Of a stretch of 13,624 bases of DNA, positions 1 to 6,663 are shown piece after piece (the stretch's first letter is position 1; every line of letters starts with the position of its first letter). The position numbers and the translations under genes are program-made. This stretch comes from Syntrophorhabdaceae bacterium (GTDB lineage: Bacteria > Desulfobacterota > Syntrophorhabdia > Syntrophorhabdales > Syntrophorhabdaceae). Location: assembly GCA_026415015.1 (NCBI GenBank), contig JAOAHW010000170.1, forward strand, positions 1 through 13,624, read 5' to 3'. A model generated the notes under the pieces. It was given only the letters and a program-made list of their open reading frames with translations. It made no database searches and was not told where the DNA came from.

Positions 1-1008
1 GACTTTCAGATAGGTCCTATGCTCTATGTAAAGCGTGTCCAGATTATGGAACACTGTGAGGAGCTCATCCCCCCTTATCTTCGTTTTGTAAGGGGTGTTG
101 TAGACTCATCTGACCTGCCTCTTAATGTCTCCAGGGAGATACTCCAGAACAATAGACAGGTGGATATCATAAAGAACAACATAACGAAAAAGGTTCTTGA
201 TACCCTTGGTGAGATGAAAAATGAGGAATACAAAAATTATCTCAACTTCCACAGGGAATTCGGAAGGGTCCTCAAAGAGGGACTACACTATGATTTTGCA
301 AGGAGGGAGCAGATTGCAGACCTCTTACTGTTTAACTCCACTAAGGCCCAGGATGGCAGGCTAAGAACCATGGATGAGTATGTAAAAGACATGAAGGATG
401 ACCAGAAGGAGATATATTATATTGCTGCCCCTACTGTACAAGAGGCACTTATGTCACCTTATCTTGAGGCCTTTAAGGAAAAGGATTACGAGGTCCTCAT
501 ATTAACAGATGATATAGATGAATTTGTCCTGAGCAATTTTGAATATAAGGGTAAGGCACTGAAATCAGTAACAAAAGGCGATCTCGAGATAGACGAGTCT
601 AAAAAAGAAAAAAAGGAGAAGGCGAGAAAGGAATACAGGAGGCTCATAGAACTTATAAAAGAACAACTGAAAGACGATGTAAAAGATGTAAGATTCTCAG
701 GCAGGCTCAAAGATTCTCCATGCTGTCTTGTGGCAGATGAAGGTGACATGGATACCCAGATGGAGAGGCTCTTGAAGGCAATGGGTCAGGATGTGCCTCA
801 GCAGAAGAGGATACTGGAACTCAATCCTGAACATCCTTTGTTTGCCTCCATGAATGCCCTGTTTGAAAAAGACAAGGAGAGCCCAATCCTCAAGGAATAT
901 ATAGATATGCTCTATGACCAGGCACTGATATTAGAGGGCTCAAGGCCAAAAGACCCGACAAGATTTTCGCAGACAGTGGCAAGACTCATGGCAGAGACAT
1001 TAAAATAG
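1..1008 (+). CDS. htpG: Chaperone HtpG (Hsp90 family), C-terminal part; 5' end outside window
   Basis: This is the middle and C-terminal dimerisation part of bacterial Hsp90, an ATP-dependent cytosolic homodimeric chaperone. The reading frame is open from base 1, so the ATG at 19 is internal. The 335 residues visible are about half of the usual 620-640; the N-terminal ATPase domain lies to the left. The block around LYVKRVQIM, then RFVRGVVDSSDLPLNVSRE (about residues 23-41 of the track frame), is the highly conserved Hsp90 middle-domain segment. DIDEFVLSNF and the late ELNPEHPL are also typical. A lysine/glutamate-rich linker near bases 590-640 separates the middle and C-terminal domains. The gene stops with TAG at 1006-1008 and no terminator hairpin follows. 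The methyltransferase gene begins 38 bases later on the same strand, so read-through is likely. Confidence 0.96.
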   Translation, partial: DFQIGPMLYVKRVQIMEHCEELIPPYLRFVRGVVDSSDLPLNVSREILQNNRQVDIIKNNITKKVLDTLGEMKNEEYKNYLNFHREFGRVLKEGLHYDFARREQIADLLLFNSTKAQDGRLRTMDEYVKDMKDDQKEIYYIAAPTVQEALMSPYLEAFKEKDYEVLILTDDIDEFVLSNFEYKGKALKSVTKGDLEIDESKKEKKEKARKEYRRLIELIKEQLKDDVKDVRFSGRLKDSPCCLVADEGDMDTQMERLLKAMGQDVPQQKRILELNPEHPLFASMNALFEKDKESPILKEYIDMLYDQALILEGSRPKDPTRFSQTVARLMAETLK

Positions 1009-1046
1009 TCTTGAGAGGTTAATGAATCTGGAACAAAAGGTATGTA

Positions 1047-1727
1047 TTGTTGAAAATTTTTAGCGGAAAAATTAAAAAAACATTATTTGTAGCAACTCTA
1101 AGTATCGCTGTAATTATCTGTATATTATCAGGTTTTTCATACGGTGAACAGCGGCAGGATACACAACAGTTAAACGAACAGGTATCACAATTCTTAAAAA
1201 GCAAAAAATATTCATGGGATTATTTAAATGTACCCTATGAAGACGGAGAGATACTTTATAATCTTGTCCTCAAAGGAAAACACAAGAAAATACTTGAGAT
1301 AGGAACCTCTACAGGGCACTCAACAATATGGCTTGCCTGGGCAGCAGCAAAAAATGGAGGAAAGGTAACAACAATAGAAATAAATAAGGAACGTCGCACA
1401 AAGGCACTCGATAACTTTAGAAAGGCAGGTGTTGCTCAGTATATAGAGGCCTTGCTTGGAGATGCCCGTATTGTAGTCCGTGAATTAAAAGGCCCATTTG
1501 ATTTTGTCTTCTGCGATGCCGACAAGGAATGGTATCTCCAATATTTCCTTGACCTTGAAGAAAAGATAGATTTAGGGGGTTGCTACACAGCTCACAATGT
1601 TTTAAGAAGTTATAGTAGCGAGGTAGACAGATTCTTAGAATATGTAAAAAGGCACCCAAAATTTAAGACTACAATCATAGAAGGTAGCGGAGAGGGCATA
1701 TCAGTAAGCTGCAGAACAGCAAGGTAG
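1047..1727 (+). CDS. Class I SAM-dependent methyltransferase-fold protein (O-methyltransferase/YrrM-like) with N-terminal signal or anchor
   Basis: The protein has 226 residues and its substrate is unknown. Residues 1-12 are lysine-rich and 13-31 are strongly hydrophobic, ending in GFSYGEQ; this looks like a signal peptide or a single N-in membrane anchor. The rest is a Rossmann methyltransferase: motif I LEIGTSTGHST (83-93), the acidic end of strand 2 at E111 in TTIEIN, GDA at 138-140, and FDFVFCDADK (151-160). In metal-dependent COMT/CCoAOMT-type enzymes a D-N pair follows strand 5; here the matching segment is TAHNVL, with His in place of Asp. The start is TTG at 1047 or the adjacent TTG at 1050, because no ATG is in frame; AAAGG at 1036-1040 supports either. 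It lies 38 bases after htpG and may be cotranscribed. The fold is confident. The methyltransferase activity and cell location are inference. Confidence 0.8.
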   Translation: MLKIFSGKIKKTLFVATLSIAVIICILSGFSYGEQRQDTQQLNEQVSQFLKSKKYSWDYLNVPYEDGEILYNLVLKGKHKKILEIGTSTGHSTIWLAWAAAKNGGKVTTIEINKERRTKALDNFRKAGVAQYIEALLGDARIVVRELKGPFDFVFCDADKEWYLQYFLDLEEKIDLGGCYTAHNVLRSYSSEVDRFLEYVKRHPKFKTTIIEGSGEGISVSCRTAR

Positions 1728-1744
1728 TCCAAAATTTATTCCTC

Positions 1745-1771
1745 TTGACATTGTTTAGGTGTAAATATAGT
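1745..1771 (+). promoter_or_regulatory. Candidate promoter for the hexokinase gene
   Basis: A perfect TTGACA (1745-1750) is followed after 15 bases by TATAGT (1766-1771). The spacer is shorter than the preferred 17. The predicted transcription start near 1778 lies only about 6 bases before the ATG at 1785, so the mRNA would be nearly leaderless. This agrees with the lack of a usable Shine-Dalgarno: GGAG at 1779-1782 is only 2 bases from the ATG. Confidence 0.45.
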
Positions 1772-1784
1772 TTTTCATGGAGCT

Positions 1785-3137
1785 ATGGAAAAAGAGACAC
1801 TAAATTTCCTTGAAGACATAAATGGTCTATTCTATTTAACTGCCCCTGATGCCAGGGATATTATGTTGCGGTTTCACAAAGAGATGGGGCTTGGCCTTGC
1901 AGGAAAAGAAAGCTCCCTCAAGATGATACCATCCTTTGTGGGACGACCAAGGGGAAATGAAAAGGGTAATTTCCTTGCCATAGATTTAGGTGGGACAAAT
2001 ATAAGGATTTTGGCTGTGAGACTTGATGGTGAGGGTAGGGCAGAGCCCCTTGCCATGAGCCGTTATCCTATAAGCCATGAGGCCATGACAGGCACAGGTG
2101 TGAGGTTTTTTGATTTTATTGCAGGGTCTGTGGAGGCATTTTTCAAGGAACACAATATAGAGGCAAAGAGATTACAGAATCTTGGTTTTACGTTCTCATT
2201 CCCTGTGGTTCAGTCTTCCATAGCCAGTGGCAGGCTTATCTCCTGGACAAAAGGGTTTTCTGCCTCTGATGTGGAGGGTGAGGATGTAGTTGAACTTTTG
2301 GTTCGTGCCTTAAAAAGAAGAGGTTTGGGTTTTATAGATGTGGTGGCATTGATTAATGACACAGTAGGGACACTTGTGGCAAAAAGCTATAATGACCATA
2401 TCTGCGATATGGGTGTGATACTTGGCACAGGGACTAATGCAGCCTATCCTGAGAAGATAGAGCGTATTGCAAAATATCAAGGCCCAAGGCATCAAGATGA
2501 GATGATTATCAATATAGAATGGGGTGGATTCAATAAACTAAGGAGGAATATATATGATGAGACCCTTGATGCCTCATCCTTTAACCCAGGCGAACAGAGA
2601 TTGGAAAAGATGGTCTCAGGGATGTATCTCGGTGAGATTGCAAGGTTAATAATAGTTGATATGATAAAGGAGGGGTTGATATTTAATTCCCCTATCCCTG
2701 AGATCTTCTCTCAACCCTATGGGCTCACAACAGAACACCTATCCCTTGCTGCACAGGGTCAGATATCTCATGAATTAGGATTTACCCATATGTCACAGAC
2801 AGATAAAGATGCCATCCTTGAAGTCTTCCGCATAGTCTCTAACCGCTCTGCCAGGATAGCTGCCACAGCTATCTCAGCGGTGGTTACCTGGATGGACAAA
2901 AAAATAGAATCTAACCATGTCATTGCCATAGATGGCACTCTCTTTGAAAAGTATCCAGGATATAGCCAGAATATGGAGACCATGCTTGCCGATATCTTTG
3001 GTGATTCAGCCCAGAAGATAAGATTAGAAAAGGAAAAAGACGGCTCAGGGATTGGTGCTGCCATAACTGCTGCAATTGCCTCTTATTCAAAGAATAAAAG
3101 TCTCATAGCACGACTGCCCTGGTTAAGGCATAGATAA
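1785..3137 (+). CDS. Hexokinase of the eukaryotic-type (hexokinase_1/hexokinase_2) family
   Basis: This cytosolic kinase should phosphorylate glucose or another hexose with ATP to give hexose 6-phosphate. At 450 residues it matches a single-unit eukaryotic or yeast-like hexokinase rather than the shorter bacterial ROK or Glk types. The signatures in order are: phosphate-1 loop LAIDLGGTNIR (64-74), SFPV (138-141), the sugar-binding loop SWTKGF (153-158), ALINDTVGT with the catalytic Asp D192, phosphate-2 loop GTGTNAAY (214-221), IEWGGF with sugar-binding Glu E245, the EKMVSGMYLGE block (274-284), the adenosine segment AIDGTLF (381-387), and GSGIGAA (420-426). No expected catalytic element is missing. 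The gene converges on the GH13 gene, with 22 bases between the stops and no clear terminator. The pairing suggests glucan breakdown feeding glycolysis. Sugar specificity cannot be read from the sequence. Confidence 0.92.
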   Translation: MEKETLNFLEDINGLFYLTAPDARDIMLRFHKEMGLGLAGKESSLKMIPSFVGRPRGNEKGNFLAIDLGGTNIRILAVRLDGEGRAEPLAMSRYPISHEAMTGTGVRFFDFIAGSVEAFFKEHNIEAKRLQNLGFTFSFPVVQSSIASGRLISWTKGFSASDVEGEDVVELLVRALKRRGLGFIDVVALINDTVGTLVAKSYNDHICDMGVILGTGTNAAYPEKIERIAKYQGPRHQDEMIINIEWGGFNKLRRNIYDETLDASSFNPGEQRLEKMVSGMYLGEIARLIIVDMIKEGLIFNSPIPEIFSQPYGLTTEHLSLAAQGQISHELGFTHMSQTDKDAILEVFRIVSNRSARIAATAISAVVTWMDKKIESNHVIAIDGTLFEKYPGYSQNMETMLADIFGDSAQKIRLEKEKDGSGIGAAITAAIASYSKNKSLIARLPWLRHR

Positions 3138-3159
3138 AGGTCAATGGAGGAAATTTGTT

Positions 3160-6100
3160 TTAGAGACCCTCTATGTCTTCTATTGATTCCATAAAACCCT
3201 TTAGCTGGTATCCTGATTTTTGGGACGCCTCTATTATCTTTTCTATGGTAAATTCAGTCTTTTCTAAATAGCCCTCAATGAGTCTTTTATCTTCTCGCAG
3301 GCCTCTATATGTCACCAGTATAATGATGATGTGGAGCCACCAGAGAAATTCCTCAAGCCTCTCTTTGCTAAACCAGATAGTATCTTGGTAGAGATTCACC
3401 CCTATAAAGCCCTTGACAGCATCATCATTTATCAGGGTCTTTAAAAGATAGGCAATGCCTTTTTGTCCCTCCTGTTCAAAGAGCTTTGTGTATCTTAAAA
3501 AGACATCGGTAAGAATCATGGAGTCTGCTATATAACCCTCCTCAAGCCCGAGGCCTCTGAGATTATCAGAGAGGATCTTTTTAAGACCTAAACCCTGGAT
3601 AAGTCTATAGTCAAGGCTCCATGAAAAAATAAGGCCTAAAAGGGTATAAAGCCTGTATTCTCTTTGAAGGAATATATCTCTTTTTGAACTCCCCACCTCT
3701 ATTAGATCCATAAGCTCATTGACCACAGCATCACCAAGCCCCTCTGGGAGAGATTCTAAATCTTTTCTGTCTTTCACGTATTCATTTAGTCTATGGATAA
3801 AATAGCCATATTTATGCCTTATAGTCTCTGTAAAATCTTTTATATCCTCAGATATTTCATGGTCTTCTGTTGTCTTAAATATTCTGGCATATTCTGTAAA
3901 GATCTTTGTATTTATAATCTCCCTGAAGGTATTGCAGAGGTCTTCTCTTTTTAGCTCATCCATGGCCTCATAGAGGTTGGGGGTGCCCCTTCCTCTCAGA
4001 TAGTCATTAAGCCTTGAAAAACTTATCTCATCATTATCATAGGCCTCATAGAAATCAAGGAAAACCAGGCATCTATAAGGTCCAAGCTCTATATAAAGCC
4101 CCTTTTCATCTATCTCCTGGCTTGACCTTATAAATGTTAAACCTGTGATATGTTCAGTGAAGACTATATAACTACCTTCTTTAGGTTCAAACATAAGGCC
4201 ATCTATGAGATTTCTCTGGATGAGTCTTTTACTCTCCCCTGTCTTCTCAGAATAGGCTGCCGAGGTCTTTATCCACCCCTTTGTTGAATTGTATCTATTG
4301 TTGTATATGACAACAACCCTCTGGTTGCCATGCCTATTTGAATAGGCAAAGACATCCTCATTCACATGGCCATCTTCTGTAAAAAAATCGTATAAAAGAA
4401 AATTCTCCACACCTGCAAAGATATGACGTCTGTGCATAAGGGGAAATATCTGCCTTTCGTGCCTCTCAATAAGGTATGTATCTGGTCTTTCATCAATATA
4501 GGCCTTTTTATACTCCATGCCGTATTTTTCTGTGTAACCCTCTATCTGGCCATGTCCGAACATAGGTAAGCCTGGCATGGTTACCATGAGTGTACAGATA
4601 CCAAAATATTTATCATCCTTCCCAAACTGGTCTACTGCTGTCCTCTCATCAGGGTTATTCATAAAATTTACAAGTCGCCTCAATATCTCAGGGTCAAACT
4701 CAAGGATATTCTTCATAACTGTCCTGTATTTTCCATTCTCCTCGTCCCTTAGCATATTCATAAAGGCACTGTTATATACCCTGTGCATACCCAGTGTCCT
4801 GACAAAATAACCCTCAAGGAGCCAGAATGCTTCGGCCAATAAAAGGGTATCAGGGGCATCCTTTGCAATCCTGTCCACTACCTCACGCCAGAATTCAAAA
4901 GGCATGTTTCTGTTGAACTCTTCTTTTGTCATGCCGTATTCTGCCCTCGTAGGTATTGCCCCACCTTCTCCAGGCTCAGGGAACCATAGCCTCTGATAGT
5001 GTTTTTTTGTAAGTGTCATGGCAGCATCAAATCTTATGATAGGGAATTTTTTTGCCACATATAATATGGTCTCAATCATGGACTCCCTGACATGGGGATT
5101 GAGGTAGTTTAGCTGTGCTGTGTCATTCCAGGGCATGCTTGTACCGTCGTTGCCATGGTATATAAACCTCTCGTCACCTGTTGCCCTGTCGAGGCGCCTG
5201 AAGACTACTGCAGCATCTGTCTTTGTGTAATAGTGGTCTTCAATTTGGATGCATACCCTCTCATCATGAGACAAATCAGGACCACTGAAGGAATACCAGG
5301 GGAATGGATTGTAATCAAGGGATATAAACCAGTCAGGGTGTTCTATGACCCACTTTGAGTATATACCCACATGATTTGGCACCATATCGCTTGCAAGCCT
5401 TATGCCTCTTGACCATGCCCTTTCTTTTAGATTATTGTAAGCCTCTTCGCCACCCAGGTCATATGCTATCTGATAATCAAATAGGGAATAGGCAGACGCC
5501 ACTGCCTCTGGGTTGCCGCATAGCTGTTTTATTCTTTGGGATGCAGGACTCCTCTCCCATATTCCTATGAGCCACAGACCTGAAAAACCCTGATTTTTTA
5601 GAATATCAAGCTCCTCATCCGGTATCTCATTGATCTTTGCTATATGATAGCCATATTTCTTTGAAAGCTGGTCAAGCCAGACATAGATATTTTTTGCAAT
5701 GAGGACAAGCCTTGGCATCCAGTCCTTATCAGGGGTAAAGCTCTCTGCCTCAAATTCTGCTGCCTTAAAATCATATATCTGTGCCTTACCAGGACCTGTG
5801 AATGTTATCTTTGATTCTTCTGTAATCAGGTCTATAGCACCAAGGAGCCTTCTTGCATATCTTTTCAATAAAAATCCCCAGTGTTCCCTGATGTAGTCTA
5901 ATTGGCCTTTTAAGGAATAGGGGACGAGGATAGCAGGGCTTCTGAGCATATCAATGAGGTTCTGGTTGTAAGGACCAAAATGAGGTTTTTTGTCAAGGAA
6001 TTCCCTTAGTGCTGCTATTATATAGAGATATAATGTATCTTTTTTAAGTCTCGTATCATCAAAGAATTCGGAAAATGGTGAGAATGCAGGGTTCATATTG

Positions 6101-6561
6101 GCAAGCCATAAAAGAAGCATCTCCTCAAGAATAATCTCCCTATTGTTCACACCAGAGGTCTCACCGTTTATATATTCTTCAAGGGTTATATTGTTTCTGT
6201 AAACATCAATAACAGGGAATTCCTCAGCAAAGGCATAAAGGGCCATATCAACCCTTTTTTTTGTAAAAATACTGTTAATTTGTTCAAGGGCGTCTCTTGT
6301 TATATTTCCATCCACCTGTTCCCTATATAATAGAACAACAAAGTGGAGTATCTCATCTATGAGACCCATTGAGGCTATATCCCCTGCCTTTATAACCTTG
6401 TCAGGGTGGCCTGAAAGTATACGCTTTTCGTTTATCTTCTGGGCGAGGGTACGGGCAGCCTTGATATTTGGTATGATGACATCTCCCCTGAGGTTGAAGA
6501 TACTGTCGTCAAATTTATATCTATCCCTTGCATTTCGGGATATATGGAACTCATATTCCAT
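3160..6561 (-). CDS. Large GH13 (alpha-amylase superfamily) glucan-active enzyme with extra N- and C-terminal domains
   Basis: The product has 1133 residues and no signal peptide, so it is probably cytosolic. The ATG at 6561 is preferred over the upstream GTG at 6600: GGTGG lies 6 bases before it, the candidate promoter would start transcription near 6584, and the protein then opens MEYEFHISR. Residues 1 to about 290 are a helical region I cannot name. The GH13 barrel follows, with region I DMVPNH (392-397), region II RFDAA (nucleophile D512), region III LLLAEAF (acid/base E577) and region IV FMNNPD (third Asp D638). In region IV the usual His before Asp is Pro. A beta-rich stretch after about 720 fits a GH13 C-domain, and the last ~270 residues are a second unassigned helical region. 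All three catalytic carboxylates are present. Hydrolase, transglycosylase or phosphorylase-type activity cannot be decided; GlgE-like enzymes also carry Pro-Asp there, as I recall. Confidence 0.88.
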   Translation of the reverse strand: MEYEFHISRNARDRYKFDDSIFNLRGDVIIPNIKAARTLAQKINEKRILSGHPDKVIKAGDIASMGLIDEILHFVVLLYREQVDGNITRDALEQINSIFTKKRVDMALYAFAEEFPVIDVYRNNITLEEYINGETSGVNNREIILEEMLLLWLANMNPAFSPFSEFFDDTRLKKDTLYLYIIAALREFLDKKPHFGPYNQNLIDMLRSPAILVPYSLKGQLDYIREHWGFLLKRYARRLLGAIDLITEESKITFTGPGKAQIYDFKAAEFEAESFTPDKDWMPRLVLIAKNIYVWLDQLSKKYGYHIAKINEIPDEELDILKNQGFSGLWLIGIWERSPASQRIKQLCGNPEAVASAYSLFDYQIAYDLGGEEAYNNLKERAWSRGIRLASDMVPNHVGIYSKWVIEHPDWFISLDYNPFPWYSFSGPDLSHDERVCIQIEDHYYTKTDAAVVFRRLDRATGDERFIYHGNDGTSMPWNDTAQLNYLNPHVRESMIETILYVAKKFPIIRFDAAMTLTKKHYQRLWFPEPGEGGAIPTRAEYGMTKEEFNRNMPFEFWREVVDRIAKDAPDTLLLAEAFWLLEGYFVRTLGMHRVYNSAFMNMLRDEENGKYRTVMKNILEFDPEILRRLVNFMNNPDERTAVDQFGKDDKYFGICTLMVTMPGLPMFGHGQIEGYTEKYGMEYKKAYIDERPDTYLIERHERQIFPLMHRRHIFAGVENFLLYDFFTEDGHVNEDVFAYSNRHGNQRVVVIYNNRYNSTKGWIKTSAAYSEKTGESKRLIQRNLIDGLMFEPKEGSYIVFTEHITGLTFIRSSQEIDEKGLYIELGPYRCLVFLDFYEAYDNDEISFSRLNDYLRGRGTPNLYEAMDELKREDLCNTFREIINTKIFTEYARIFKTTEDHEISEDIKDFTETIRHKYGYFIHRLNEYVKDRKDLESLPEGLGDAVVNELMDLIEVGSSKRDIFLQREYRLYTLLGLIFSWSLDYRLIQGLGLKKILSDNLRGLGLEEGYIADSMILTDVFLRYTKLFEQEGQKGIAYLLKTLINDDAVKGFIGVNLYQDTIWFSKERLEEFLWWLHIIIILVTYRGLREDKRLIEGYLEKTEFTIEKIIEASQKSGYQLKGFMESIEDIEGL

Positions 6562-6567
6562 ATGGAA
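6542..6567 (-). repeat. Hairpin / three half-sites around the GH13 start codon
   Basis: ATATGGAA occurs at 6542-6549 and 6560-6567, and its complement TTCCATAT at 6556-6563. TTCCATATGGAA (6556-6567) is a perfect palindrome. In the GH13 mRNA, the copy holding the start codon can pair with codons 5-7 through a 6-base loop, giving an 8-bp stem that encloses the ATG. Confidence 0.55.
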
Positions 6568-6590
6568 CCACCGTGCTTTTAATTTTACAC

Positions 6591-6619
6591 ATGCTAACAC
6601 AGGGTTTGTCTGCAGTCAA
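6591..6619 (-). promoter_or_regulatory. Candidate sigma70 promoter of the GH13 gene
   Basis: On the minus strand, TTGACT (6614-6619) is followed after 17 bases by TAGCAT (6591-6596), preceded by TGT as an extended -10. The predicted start near 6584 gives a leader of about 23 bases to the ATG at 6561. The -10 is imperfect, hence moderate confidence. It would let the GH13 gene be expressed apart from hflX. Confidence 0.5.
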
Positions 6620-6627
6620 CAGACAAA
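6605..6627. promoter_or_regulatory. Perfect inverted repeat overlapping the GH13 -35 box (operator-like)
   Basis: The arms TTTGTCTG (6605-6612) and CAGACAAA (6620-6627) are perfect 8-base complements around a 7-base centre. That centre contains the -35 hexamer of the GH13 promoter. No T-run follows on either strand, so it is not an intrinsic terminator. The geometry is that of a dimeric repressor site, which is inference. Confidence 0.5.
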
Positions 6628-6663
6628 GAAAAGGTATTGTGATTTGTATCTTATTGATTTGTA

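Noticed and set aside
3138..3159. Bidirectional terminator between the hexokinase and GH13 genes
   Set aside because: The 22 bases hold no stem with a T-run; only a loose GGTC/GACC match reaches into the GH13 coding end.
6562..6600. GTG at 6600 as the GH13 start
   Set aside because: There is no Shine-Dalgarno before it and it lies upstream of the predicted transcript start; the ATG at 6561 has both and opens the conserved MEYEFHISR.
6605..6627. Hairpin as an intrinsic terminator of hflX
   Set aside because: The stem is perfect but no run of T follows on either strand; on the minus strand the next bases are CCCTGTG.
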